From: Fuerstiella marisgermanici
GTDB lineage: Bacteria; Planctomycetota; Planctomycetia; Planctomycetales; Planctomycetaceae
Assembly (NCBI RefSeq): GCF_001983935.1
Contig: NZ_CP017641.1
Coordinates: forward strand, 7,552,001 to 7,616,000
Reading direction: 5' to 3'
Length of the DNA: 64,000 bases
Below are positions 36,766 to 46,151 of this stretch, piece by piece. The notes under the pieces are model-generated. The model was not told where the DNA came from. It did not search any database and worked only from the letters and a program-made list of their open reading frames with translations. Position 1 is the first letter of the stretch, and each line of letters begins with the position of its first letter. The position numbers and the translations under genes were made by a program.

Positions 36766-38859
36766 ATGTCCTTTGCCGCACCGACCGCAATGTTTCTGAC
36801 AGCCCTCGCGCTGCCGATTATTGCGTTGTACATTCTGAAGCTGCGGTTGAGGCGAATTCCGATTTCTACCAACCTGTTCTGGAAGCAGGTCTATGATGAG
36901 AAGCCGCCGCGATCGTTGTGGCAGCATTTGCGACACCTGCTGTCGCTGTTGGCTCAACTGCTGTTGTTGATACTGCTGGTGTTGGCGATTTCTGATCCTT
37001 ATTTTTCGTGGCAGGCTTTGCAGGCCCGACGCATCGTCATGGTGCTCGATACATCTGTCAGCATGAAGGCCACAGACGTCAGCCCGTCGCGATTCGAAGC
37101 ATCGCGAGCGGCCGCTCATGACGTGCTGGACGGTATCCGCTTTCGAGACGAAGTGGCTGTGGTTTCTGCCGGAAGCCGACCGGAAGTCATTCTGGGAATG
37201 GCCGGACACGTGCCCACACTTCGCCGAGCCATCGATTCCGTAGCGCCGGTGGATGGTGGTTCGTCACTGCCACAGGCCATCGAACTGGCGCGGCAACTTC
37301 TGGGCAATCATCCGCATTCGCAAATCCTGGTCTTCACGGACGGCTGTGCCGATCGTGTCGACCCTTCGATGACGGCGACCGATCTTCAGCCCGGCAGCAC
37401 AGCGACGAACGAAGGCGAAAACAGCGCTTCTGAAACTGCGCTGACGACCGGCGAAGCGACAACCGGCCCGGACGCTTTAGAAAGTGAATCCAGCGATCCG
37501 AATGTTGTGGATGTGCAGTACCGCATTTTTGCAACGTCGGCGGCGAATATTGGCATCACTCAGTTTCAAGCGCGGCGAAGTCTGGTCGATCCGATTGGCT
37601 ATGAAGTTTTGGTTACGCTTCGCAACGCGTCAGACAAACCGGTCAAGGGAAGGCTGGAATTGGAACTGGACGGGATTCCGGCCGACATCGTGCCGCTAAA
37701 CCTGAAACCGGATGAACTGTGGACACGCTCGATTGAAAAAACGTCGCTCGAAGGCGGGTTGCTGCAAGCGTCACTCACACAAATTGGCGTTGGCGATTCC
37801 ATGGAAGAATCTTCAACCACCGAACCCACTTCCACAACCGACACCCGTTCATTGAATGTGCTGCCGACGGACGACATGGCCTGGGCCGTTGTGCCGCCGC
37901 GAGTGGTTCAGGATGTGCTGATCGTTTCGCCTGGAAACCTGTTTCTTCAGAAGGTCTTCGAAGCCAATCCTCTCGTGAATGTGACGGTGGCAAACGACAT
38001 CCCCGAACAGTGGCCAGCGGATTCAATCGTCGTTCTGCATCGATTGGTGCCAGAAACACTTCCCGCAGGAAACGTACTGGTGATTGATCCTGAGGCGAGC
38101 TGCAATTTGTGGGACGTGGGCGAAGTGATTGCCAATCCGATTGTGACCGAACAGGACGCATCGTCTCCTCTGATGACTCATATCCGGCTGGACAACGTGC
38201 TGATGCCGGAAGCTCGCCGTCTCGATTTTCAGTCGTCGATCAAGTCGCTCGCGTCCACCGTCACGGGCGAAACTGTCTATGTGCGAATACCACGTTCAGA
38301 CGGCGACTGTCTTGTGTTAAGCGTCAATTTGGAACGCAGCGATCTGGCATTCCGAACGGCCTTCCCGATCATGATCACAAACGTACTAAGCTGGTTCGCA
38401 GGGCAACCGGGCGAGCTACAGCCAGCTTTGATGGCGGGCCAGACAACGACACTCGGCGACATCGTGACTGATTTGTCAGTTGATGACGACGAAGAGAGTG
38501 CTGCGGAACGCACGCTTACGTCTCCTTCGCAGCAGGAATCGGCGATCCTCAGTCAGCAGATTGGCCCGCTGAACGAAGTTGGAGTTTGGACGGTTACTGA
38601 GTCCCCAACCGCGAAGCAACAGCAGATAAATTCCGGCATCGACTCAACTATCGATCCATCTTTCCAGCAGATCGCCGTCAATCTTGCCAGCGTGAATGAA
38701 TCTGATCTGCGGCCAGTTCAGGGTGCTGCCGATGAAGTCCAAAACGCTGCGGCCAGTCATGGTTGGTTTAGTCGTCCGCTGTGGTTTTATTTGATTGCAG
38801 TTGCGTCTGTGTTTTCTGCGTTTGAGTGGTTCCTTTATCAACGGCGGTGGATTACTTGA
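36766..38859 (+). CDS. BatA-type membrane protein with VWA domain
   Basis: A 697-residue membrane protein. The N-terminal aerotolerance-regulator (BatA) domain has two transmembrane helices (about residues 7-25 and 57-77), with the typical LKLRLRRIPISTNLFWKQ sequence between them. It is followed by a VWA domain with MIDAS motif DTSVS near residue 95. The central and C-terminal parts are beta-rich and acidic, and a last transmembrane helix lies near 670-692 (PLWFYLIAVASVFSAFEW). It is expected to be anchored with the VWA domain between helices. It starts 3 nt after DUF58 and its end overlaps the next gene, which shows tight translational coupling in the MoxR operon. Confidence 0.93.
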   Translation: MSFAAPTAMFLTALALPIIALYILKLRLRRIPISTNLFWKQVYDEKPPRSLWQHLRHLLSLLAQLLLLILLVLAISDPYFSWQALQARRIVMVLDTSVSMKATDVSPSRFEASRAAAHDVLDGIRFRDEVAVVSAGSRPEVILGMAGHVPTLRRAIDSVAPVDGGSSLPQAIELARQLLGNHPHSQILVFTDGCADRVDPSMTATDLQPGSTATNEGENSASETALTTGEATTGPDALESESSDPNVVDVQYRIFATSAANIGITQFQARRSLVDPIGYEVLVTLRNASDKPVKGRLELELDGIPADIVPLNLKPDELWTRSIEKTSLEGGLLQASLTQIGVGDSMEESSTTEPTSTTDTRSLNVLPTDDMAWAVVPPRVVQDVLIVSPGNLFLQKVFEANPLVNVTVANDIPEQWPADSIVVLHRLVPETLPAGNVLVIDPEASCNLWDVGEVIANPIVTEQDASSPLMTHIRLDNVLMPEARRLDFQSSIKSLASTVTGETVYVRIPRSDGDCLVLSVNLERSDLAFRTAFPIMITNVLSWFAGQPGELQPALMAGQTTTLGDIVTDLSVDDDEESAAERTLTSPSQQESAILSQQIGPLNEVGVWTVTESPTAKQQQINSGIDSTIDPSFQQIAVNLASVNESDLRPVQGAADEVQNAAASHGWFSRPLWFYLIAVASVFSAFEWFLYQRRWIT

Positions 38860-41495
38860 GCTTCGAACTGACACGTCCGTGGGTTTTGCTGTTTCTGGTG
38901 CCGCTGGCATTAGTGATCACCGCCTGCTTCGTGCGCAGCCTGAGTGACTTTCCTCGCTCACAACGGATTGTGTCGTTGGTGATGCGGATCGGGATGCTAC
39001 TGCTGCTGGTTCTTTCGCTGGCCGGGTTGACTCTTCTGCACGACACAGAAGAACAGTTTGTGATCGTGTTGCAGGACCAAAGCCTCAGCATTGACGACGA
39101 TGCAAATGTCGCGACGGACGAGTTTCTGCGAAATGCCGTGGATGCTAGGGGCGACCACAAACTGGCTCTGCTGCCATTCGCAACAACCGTTGGTACCGTG
39201 CAGGACCTGACGCCCGAGACACTCACCGAAGCGGCCGATCGCAAGGTCGATCAGCCTGACGAATCAGAAAGCTCGGCAACCACGAAGCAAGCTGAGGACG
39301 ACAGCGAAACGGCTCGCAAGCAAAAGGACGGCACGAATCTGGCGGCGGCGATTGAAGCTGCGGCTGGCTATATGCCGCCCGGTTTTGTGCCCCAAATTGT
39401 GCTGCTCACGGATGGAAACGAAACCGTCGGCGACGCTGTGGCAGCGGCCGCTCAAAGCAACATTCCCATCACGACCATCGCTCTGCCTGCTATGTCTGAA
39501 CCCGAAGTGCAGGTGGCGGAAGTAAAAGTGCCTGCCGAAGTTCGCGAAGGTGAACCATTTTTCGTAGACGTTGAAATTCAATCGAATCATGACGACGAAG
39601 GTTTGATTGAAGTGTTTCGAGGCGACCACAAAGTTGTCAGCGAAAAGAAAACGCTCACCACCGGCACGAACCGATTTCGTTTTCAGCAATCCATCGAGCG
39701 AGACCGCATGGCTGCCTTCAATGTGCGGATCTCAGGCCTGAAACAGGACACACTGCTGGACAACAACAGTGATGCCGGCCTGGTGTTCGCCGCAGGGAAA
39801 CCTCGCGTTTTGATTGTGGAAAGTGATCCGAATCTGATTCGGGAGCTCGCCTATGCTCTGGAAGACGAAGGCATTCAGGTCGACGTCCGTCCGCCGCAGG
39901 GAATGCCAGAGACGCTCGCGGACCTGCAGAATTATGAATGCCTGTTGTTGTCCAACGTTCCCGCCACGGCACTCACGCAACAACAAATGCAGATCGCTCG
40001 CACATGGGTTCAGGAACTCGGTGGCGGCCTGATTATGCTTGGCGGCGAACAGTCATTTGGGCTCGGCGGGTATTACAAAAGCACGCTCGAAGACGTGCTG
40101 CCCGTTCGCAGCGACTTCGAGAAGGAAAAAGAGAAGCCATCGCTGGGGATGGTGCTGGTGATCGACAAATCGGGGTCGATGAGTGGCGATCCGATCGAAA
40201 TGGCCAAGTCGGCCGCTCGTTCTGCGGTAGAACTTCTGGGGCGACGCGATCAAGTGGCGGTACTGGCGTTCGACGGCGACACCTACGTCATCAGTGAAAT
40301 GCAGCCCGCCAGCAATGGAGTTCGAATCAGTGATGAAATCGCTCGCATTGACGCCGGCGGCGGCACAAACATGTACCCGGCGATGGAGATGTCGTTCGAG
40401 ATGCTGATGACGACGTCCGCCAAGTTGAAGCACGTCATTCTGCTGACAGACGGGGTTTCCACGGCGGGCGACTTCGAAGGCATGGCTCAGCAAATGGTGT
40501 CCGCAAAAATGACGGTCTCAACCGTGGCGGCCGGCAGCGGAGCAGACCAGACTCTCCTTGAACAAATCGCGCGAGTCGGCAAAGGACGGTATTACTACAC
40601 GGACGACCCGGCTCAGGTGCCGCAGATTTTCGCGAAGGAAACCGTGACTGCCAGCAAGTCGGCAATTGACGAGCAACCGTTTATTCCGCAGGTGATTCGA
40701 GCGACCCATACGCTGGCAGACATCGACATGGAATCCGCGCCGTTTCTGTTGGGCTATGTGATGACTCGTCCTAAACCAACGTCCGAAGTCATTCTGGCGA
40801 CGGAAAAAGGCGATCCGCTTTTGGTCTGGTGGCGTTATGGGCTGGGCATGACGGCGGCCTTCACGTCGGATGCTAAAAGTCGCTGGGCGGCCGAATGGAT
40901 GACGTGGCCGGGGTACGGAAAATTCTGGACCCAGGTCATTCGGCAGGTGATGCGAAAAAGTGACACGCGCGGCATTCAGGTTCGAACACAACGTACGGGT
41001 GACCTGGCAAGTGTCGCGGTGGACGCCGTCAACGAAGTGGGCCAGTTTCTTAACCGAGTGGATGTCGAATTGACGGTGATTAGCCCTCAACTGCAACGGA
41101 CATCGACAGTGATGTCGCAATCCGCGCCAGGTCGGTACACGACTGACTTCCCGCTTCCGCAGGCGGGGTCGTATCACATGGAGATCGCGGTCCGCCAGAA
41201 CGATCAGGTCGTCTACCGTCAGTCTCGCGGCCTGATGCGAGGCTACAGCGACGAATTGCGCATCCGTCCGGCTAATGAAAGTCTGCTGCAGGAAGTGGCC
41301 ACCGCGTCGGGCGGCCGTTTCAACCCAAAGGCTGCCGAACTTTTCGAATCTTCGGACGTTCGTGCGATGCGCCCAACACCGTTGTGGCCGTGGCTGTTGA
41401 CTCTGGCCACCGTGATTCTAATACTGGACGTCGCGCTTCGCCGCATCGACTTCACGGTGTACTTTCCGTCAGCGCATTCGAAAAACGCTGTCTGA
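38856..41495 (+). CDS. Large membrane VWA protein with glutamine-amidotransferase-like domain
   Basis: A membrane protein of about 879 residues. A TTG at 38856 with GGTGG five nucleotides upstream overlaps the preceding stop by 4 nt and is my preferred start; the frame is open from a GTG at 38826. Two N-terminal helices (LLFLVPLALVITACF and RIGMLLLLVLSLAGLTLL) are followed by a first VWA-like region with a degenerate MIDAS (LQDQSLSIDDD). Next comes a class-I glutamine-amidotransferase-like fold (PRVLIVESDPNLIRELAYAL to LGGGLIMLGGEQSFGLGGYY), then a full VWA domain with DKSGS near residue 437. A C-terminal helix (PLWPWLLTLATVILILDVAL) anchors the end. This architecture is typical of the last VWA gene in planctomycete MoxR operons. 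It ends 13 nt before the AarF-like gene. Confidence 0.92.
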   Translation: MSFELTRPWVLLFLVPLALVITACFVRSLSDFPRSQRIVSLVMRIGMLLLLVLSLAGLTLLHDTEEQFVIVLQDQSLSIDDDANVATDEFLRNAVDARGDHKLALLPFATTVGTVQDLTPETLTEAADRKVDQPDESESSATTKQAEDDSETARKQKDGTNLAAAIEAAAGYMPPGFVPQIVLLTDGNETVGDAVAAAAQSNIPITTIALPAMSEPEVQVAEVKVPAEVREGEPFFVDVEIQSNHDDEGLIEVFRGDHKVVSEKKTLTTGTNRFRFQQSIERDRMAAFNVRISGLKQDTLLDNNSDAGLVFAAGKPRVLIVESDPNLIRELAYALEDEGIQVDVRPPQGMPETLADLQNYECLLLSNVPATALTQQQMQIARTWVQELGGGLIMLGGEQSFGLGGYYKSTLEDVLPVRSDFEKEKEKPSLGMVLVIDKSGSMSGDPIEMAKSAARSAVELLGRRDQVAVLAFDGDTYVISEMQPASNGVRISDEIARIDAGGGTNMYPAMEMSFEMLMTTSAKLKHVILLTDGVSTAGDFEGMAQQMVSAKMTVSTVAAGSGADQTLLEQIARVGKGRYYYTDDPAQVPQIFAKETVTASKSAIDEQPFIPQVIRATHTLADIDMESAPFLLGYVMTRPKPTSEVILATEKGDPLLVWWRYGLGMTAAFTSDAKSRWAAEWMTWPGYGKFWTQVIRQVMRKSDTRGIQVRTQRTGDLASVAVDAVNEVGQFLNRVDVELTVISPQLQRTSTVMSQSAPGRYTTDFPLPQAGSYHMEIAVRQNDQVVYRQSRGLMRGYSDELRIRPANESLLQEVATASGGRFNPKAAELFESSDVRAMRPTPLWPWLLTLATVILILDVALRRIDFTVYFPSAHSKNAV

Positions 41496-41508
41496 AAAAG
41501 GTTAGTCT

Positions 41509-43173
41509 GTGGACGTCACTAAGTTGCCTCAACTGGTTCGCAATGCGGGCCGCCTGAACCACGTCGTCCAGGTTCTCGTGCGTTTCGGGATCGCTCCGTG
41601 GCTGCAAACCATCCCGGCCGACTGGATCAAACGGCTGTGTCGCACTTCGTCCGGCGAAGACATTGGCGACCAGTCCTACGAAGCTCGAATCCGGCTGGCT
41701 CTTACCGAATTGGGCACGACCTTCATCAAGATTGGGCAGATTCTAAGTACTCGTCCGGACCTGATTGGCCCGGAACTCGCCGCTGAACTTTCCAAACTGC
41801 AAAGCGGGACACCGCCCGACAAACCTGAAGTGGTGCTGCAGACGATTGAGTCCGAACTCGGAAAACCTGCCAGTGAAGTCTTCCGAGAATTCAACGCGGA
41901 CGCCTTTGCTTCGGGATCGATCGGACAGGTTCACAAAGCCGTGCTGCCGGACGGAACACCGGTAGTGGTGAAGGTGCAGCACCGGGGCATCGAAGAACGA
42001 GTTCGCAACGATCTCGAAATTTTGACTGAGCTGGCTCACCTTGCAGAAACCTATTCGAAACCACTGAAGCAGCTTCGCGCGATCGCGACTGCCAAGGAGT
42101 TTCGGCAGACGCTGGAAAACGAACTCGATTTCTCATTGGAGCAGCGTCATCAGGCCCGGTTCGCTCGCAACTTTGCCGACGACCCGCAGGTTCGAGTTCC
42201 GGCCCCTTTTCCGGACCGATCGTCGCGGCGCGTACTGACAATGGAACTGCTTAGCGGTGTCAGCCTGGCCGATCGGGACCAGCTGCGCGCAGCGGGTTTT
42301 GATCTGTCTGACCTCGCCAGCCGCGGTGCAGAAATGTTTCTGCAGATGGTGTTTCGTGACGGCTTTTACCACGCCGATCCTCACCCCGGCAATTTGATGG
42401 TGCTGGATGACCGAGCGATCGGGCTGCTGGACTGCGGCATGGTGGGACGCGTCGACGATGACCTGCGCGAACAGATTGAAGACCTGCTGCTGGCGGCCAT
42501 CGACCAGGATGCCGCGTCGTTGCTGGACAGTGTGGTGCGGATCGGAAAAGTTCCAGCGACGTTCGACCGGGACGAACTGAAAACGGATCTGCTGCTGTTT
42601 GTCGACGAATATGCGTCTCTGTCGATCGACGATTTTGACGTGAGTGGCGCGCTGAACCGGATGATGTCGATAATCCGCCGGCATCACGTCACGCTGCCGC
42701 CACGCGTGTCACTGTTGATCAAGATGCTGGTGATGCTGGAAGGCACGGCTCAACAACTGACGCCGGATTTCAGTCTTGCCGAGCTGCTGGAACCGTATCG
42801 GTTTCAGGCACTCAAGCGAAGATTTTCGCCGGTCAGAATCTGGCGCAAACTCCAGACAGCTCAGCGAGATTGGACTCGCCTGGCAGAAGCTTTTCCTGGC
42901 GATGTCGCCGACATCATGAACCGGTTTCGACGTGGCAGCTTCAACGTACACCTCGAACATCAACGACTGGATTCGATCGTCAACCGGCTGGTGATGGGTG
43001 TCCTTTCATCGTCTCTGTTTGTCGGCTCAGCGTCATTGTGGAGCAGCAAAGTCGAACCCATTGTGTTTGGTGCATCCCTGCCCGGTGCGGTGGGATGCGG
43101 CGTCGCTATTTATCTGGGAGCTCAATTGATTTTTGCGATTCGCAAGTCGGGAAATCTGCGAGACGACGAGTAG
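41509..43173 (+). CDS. AarF/UbiB family (ABC1) atypical kinase
   Basis: A 554-residue ABC1/UbiB-type atypical protein kinase-like protein. Homologues support ubiquinone or isoprenoid lipid biosynthesis and bind or hydrolyse ATP. The KxGQ signature is in TFIKIGQILSTRPDLIG near residues 71-87. The Ala-rich loop ASGSIGQVHKAVLPDG, the catalytic block FYHADPHPGN near 285-294 and LLDCGMVG near 306 are all intact. Two hydrophobic segments near the C-terminus (about 500-520 and 525-545) would anchor it to the membrane. The GTG start at 41509 is 13 nt after the VWA stop and is preceded by an AAAAAGG sequence, so it is probably the last gene of the MoxR operon, although a functional link is not obvious. 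Confidence 0.95.
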   Translation: MDVTKLPQLVRNAGRLNHVVQVLVRFGIAPWLQTIPADWIKRLCRTSSGEDIGDQSYEARIRLALTELGTTFIKIGQILSTRPDLIGPELAAELSKLQSGTPPDKPEVVLQTIESELGKPASEVFREFNADAFASGSIGQVHKAVLPDGTPVVVKVQHRGIEERVRNDLEILTELAHLAETYSKPLKQLRAIATAKEFRQTLENELDFSLEQRHQARFARNFADDPQVRVPAPFPDRSSRRVLTMELLSGVSLADRDQLRAAGFDLSDLASRGAEMFLQMVFRDGFYHADPHPGNLMVLDDRAIGLLDCGMVGRVDDDLREQIEDLLLAAIDQDAASLLDSVVRIGKVPATFDRDELKTDLLLFVDEYASLSIDDFDVSGALNRMMSIIRRHHVTLPPRVSLLIKMLVMLEGTAQQLTPDFSLAELLEPYRFQALKRRFSPVRIWRKLQTAQRDWTRLAEAFPGDVADIMNRFRRGSFNVHLEHQRLDSIVNRLVMGVLSSSLFVGSASLWSSKVEPIVFGASLPGAVGCGVAIYLGAQLIFAIRKSGNLRDDE

Positions 43174-43350
43174 TCACCACATGGCATTGGAGCCGCGTGC
43201 GGTCACGTAGCGGACGGTCGGCACCGATTGTGTTCTGCCGCGGCGTCAGATCATCGTTGAGTTTCTGCGCCTGGTGGTCGACGATACAATCCTTCCAACC
43301 ACCTTCACTGTTGCTCACCTGCACGTCCTCCTTTGCCCGCCGAAAGTGCT

Positions 43351-44730
43351 ATGACAGAATCACAACGTCCGGACCCCGACGATCCGTATGCTCCGCCTGT
43401 CGACTCTACCGAGCCACCCGGATCAGCGGGGCCACCGGAGTCGCCTTCCGCCGCCGATGTGCGGCGAGTGGTCCTTGCCAGTTTTGTCGGCACGACGATC
43501 GAATGGTACGACTTCTTTATCTACGGAACAGCCGCAGCTCTTGTGTTCGACAAGCTGTTCTTTCCCGGTAATGACGCATTCGTTTCGCAGATGGCAGCCT
43601 ACGGTTCGTTTGCCATCGGCTTTTTTGCTCGGCCACTGGGCGGAGTTGTCTTTGGGCACTTTGGAGACCGCATCGGGCGCAAAGCCATGCTGGTGACGAC
43701 CCTGATGATGATGGGCGTCGCAACGTGCTTGATTGGCATTCTGCCGACGTATCAAACGATCGGCGTGGCGGCTCCTGTATTGCTGGTGCTGCTGCGACTG
43801 GTGCAGGGATTTGGGGTCGGCGGCGAATGGGGTGGCGCCGTTTTAATGGCCGTGGAACACGGGCACGGTGGCCGGCGTGGGCTGTACGGAAGTTGCGTCC
43901 AGATGGGAGTTCCGGCAGGTTTGCTGTTGGCGACAGGAGTGTTTGCGGTGGTGTCCCGAATGGATGAAGCCGCATTTCTTAGCTGGGGCTGGCGGCTGCC
44001 GTTTCTGTTTGGAGTCGCCTTGCTGGCCGTCGGCATGTTTATCCGCGTGCAGGTCATGGAAAGTCCACTGTTTGCCAACGTGCAACATAAGAAAACGGTG
44101 AGCCCGCTGCCGATTCTCGACGTCTTCCGACATTACCCGAAGAACGTCGCCCTGGCCATGGGAGCTCGCTTTGCCGAGAACGCCTGTTTCTACATTTTCA
44201 GCGTCTTCATCCTTTCGTTCGCGACCGAACAATTGGAACTTCAGAAAAGCGATGTGCTGATCGGGGTCTGGATTGCAGCCTCAGTTCAGTTGATTGCGAT
44301 TCCCAGCTTCGGCTTGCTGTCAGATAAAGTTGGTCGTCGACCGGTGTATCTTTGTGGAGCCATCTTTATTGGCCTGTTCGCCTTCCCCTTCTTTTGGCTG
44401 GTGGAAACTCAGATTGTGAGCCTTGTCTGGCTGGCGATCGTAATCGGCATGATTGGTCATGCGGCCATGTATGGGCCGCAGGCCGCTTTCTTTTCAGAAC
44501 TGTTCGGCACCAACGTGCGCTACAGCGGAGCGTCGATCGGATACCAGTTGGCGTCGCCGTTGGCAGGAGGGTTGGCGCCATTAATTGCGACCGCTTTGCT
44601 GAACTGGTCAGACAACGCGACCTGGCCTGTGTCGGTGTACCTGATGGCAACCGCCGCGCTGACCATTCTGGCCATCTTTCTGGCTGCCGAAACGTTTGAA
44701 CACGATATAGGAGCATCCGATGCAGACTGA
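43351..44730 (+). CDS. MFS transporter, metabolite:H+ symporter (MHS) family
   Basis: A 459-residue transporter with about 12 membrane segments. It belongs to the MHS branch of the major facilitator superfamily, proton symporters for organic acids, osmolytes or shikimate. Diagnostic blocks are FVGTTIEWYDFFIYGTAAAL near the N-terminus, FGHFGDRIGRKAMLV (the MFS loop 2-3 motif) and LVQGFGVGGEWGGAVLMAVE. The ATG at 43351 was chosen over a TTG 18 nt upstream. An acidic, proline-rich tail of about 45 residues precedes the first helix. The last 11 nt overlap the start of the iron-type dehydrogenase gene, so the two are translationally coupled and probably handle the same hydroxy-acid-type substrate. 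Confidence 0.93.
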   Translation: MTESQRPDPDDPYAPPVDSTEPPGSAGPPESPSAADVRRVVLASFVGTTIEWYDFFIYGTAAALVFDKLFFPGNDAFVSQMAAYGSFAIGFFARPLGGVVFGHFGDRIGRKAMLVTTLMMMGVATCLIGILPTYQTIGVAAPVLLVLLRLVQGFGVGGEWGGAVLMAVEHGHGGRRGLYGSCVQMGVPAGLLLATGVFAVVSRMDEAAFLSWGWRLPFLFGVALLAVGMFIRVQVMESPLFANVQHKKTVSPLPILDVFRHYPKNVALAMGARFAENACFYIFSVFILSFATEQLELQKSDVLIGVWIAASVQLIAIPSFGLLSDKVGRRPVYLCGAIFIGLFAFPFFWLVETQIVSLVWLAIVIGMIGHAAMYGPQAAFFSELFGTNVRYSGASIGYQLASPLAGGLAPLIATALLNWSDNATWPVSVYLMATAALTILAIFLAAETFEHDIGASDAD

Positions 44731-45997
44731 CAAAGTCTTTCAAATGTCCGCGTCGAATATTCGATTCGGAGAGGGCTGTACTTCCGAAATTGGCATGGAT
44801 CTTCGGGCGCTGGATGTGCGCCGCACCATGGTGTTACTGGATCCCGGTTTGAAGTCACTTCCAATCGCAGAAGTGGTGCGAGATTCGTTGAAGCAACAGC
44901 AGATCGACTTCGAGATCTTTGATGAGATTTCCGTCGAACCAACGGACGCGAGTTTTCAGCACGCGGCGGCCGTCGCTGCAGCCGGAGGCTTTGATAGCTT
45001 TGTGGCCGTCGGCGGCGGCAGCACGATCGATACAGCAAAGGCAGCCAATCTGTATGCGACTTGGCCCGCCGAATTTCGACGTTATGTGAACGCTCCGATC
45101 GGTGACGGACAGCCGGTGCCCGGTCCGCTGAAACCGCTGATTGCTGTCCCGACGACCGCTGGTACCGGCAGCGAAACCACGGGCGTTGCCGTCTTTGACT
45201 TTACCGCACAGAAGGCCAAAACCGGCATCGCTTCTCGATATTTGAAACCCACGCTGGGAATTATCGACTCCAACAACACTCGTTCGCTGCCTCCGGCCGT
45301 CGCGGCGTCCAGCGGGTTGGACGTGCTAAGTCATGCATTGGAATCCTACACCGCCCTGCCCTTCGACCAGCGTCCGAAACCGGCAAGTCCCTCGCTGCGG
45401 CCCGCATATCAGGGAGCGAACCCGATCAGCGATTTATGGTGTTTGCATGCGCTGGAATTGATGGGCGAATACCTTCCCCGCGCCTTCGCCGATCCGTCCG
45501 ATGACGAAGCTCGCAGCAACATGCTGCTGGCGTCGGCGATTGCAGGCATCGGGTTCGGGAACGCGGGAGTCCACCTGCCTCACGCAATGTCCTATCCAGT
45601 CGCAGGAATGGTGAAGGGGTTTCGCCCGAAGGGATTCGACGTGGACCACGATATGGTCCCTCACGGCATGTCCGTCATCCTCAGCACACCAGCGGTCGTC
45701 CGCTTCACCGCGGCGTCCTGCCCCCAACGCCATCTACGAGCGGCAGCGGCGTTAGGAGCCGACGTTTCGAATGCCAACCCGTCTGACGCCGGAAACGTAC
45801 TGGCCGACCGAGTGATTCACTTTATGAAGCGAATGGACATGCCCAACGGTTTGGCAGCGGTTGGCTACACGGCTACGCAGATTCCGGACCTCGTCGCCGG
45901 CACACTCCCTCAGCAGCGCCTGACCAAACTGTCGCCGTCCCCTGTCCACGAATCAGTGCTGACGTCACTGTTTCAGGAATCACTGAAGTTGTGGTGA
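44720..45997 (+). CDS. Iron-containing alcohol dehydrogenase, hydroxyacid-oxoacid transhydrogenase-like
   Basis: A 425-residue group III (iron-type) alcohol dehydrogenase, most like hydroxyacid-oxoacid transhydrogenase (the ADHFE1 type), which couples 4-hydroxybutyrate oxidation to 2-oxoglutarate reduction. The nucleotide-binding motif VGGGSTIDTAKAANL is at about residues 97-111 and PTTAGTGSETT at about 143-153. Metal-ligand histidines are seen in DVLSHALESY near 205 and GVHLPHAMSYPVAG near 280, plus DHDMVPHGMS near 312. The YQGANPISDLW block near 234 is characteristic of the transhydrogenase branch. It overlaps the upstream transporter by 11 nt. Substrate specificity is inferred from the subfamily. 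Confidence 0.93.
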   Translation: MQTDKVFQMSASNIRFGEGCTSEIGMDLRALDVRRTMVLLDPGLKSLPIAEVVRDSLKQQQIDFEIFDEISVEPTDASFQHAAAVAAAGGFDSFVAVGGGSTIDTAKAANLYATWPAEFRRYVNAPIGDGQPVPGPLKPLIAVPTTAGTGSETTGVAVFDFTAQKAKTGIASRYLKPTLGIIDSNNTRSLPPAVAASSGLDVLSHALESYTALPFDQRPKPASPSLRPAYQGANPISDLWCLHALELMGEYLPRAFADPSDDEARSNMLLASAIAGIGFGNAGVHLPHAMSYPVAGMVKGFRPKGFDVDHDMVPHGMSVILSTPAVVRFTAASCPQRHLRAAAALGADVSNANPSDAGNVLADRVIHFMKRMDMPNGLAAVGYTATQIPDLVAGTLPQQRLTKLSPSPVHESVLTSLFQESLKLW

Positions 45998-46151
45998 CGT
46001 TCGACACAACGAGACCTTAGCTGCCTGCCCGCTAGTTCAACGAACTAAAATGCAGGTTGCAACACTGAAGGACGCGGCGAATTCTGCTGCGAAACGAACC
46101 AAGGCCTTGCTGGCAGACGAGGAGGTGCAGATACCCGAATCCATCTTCAGG

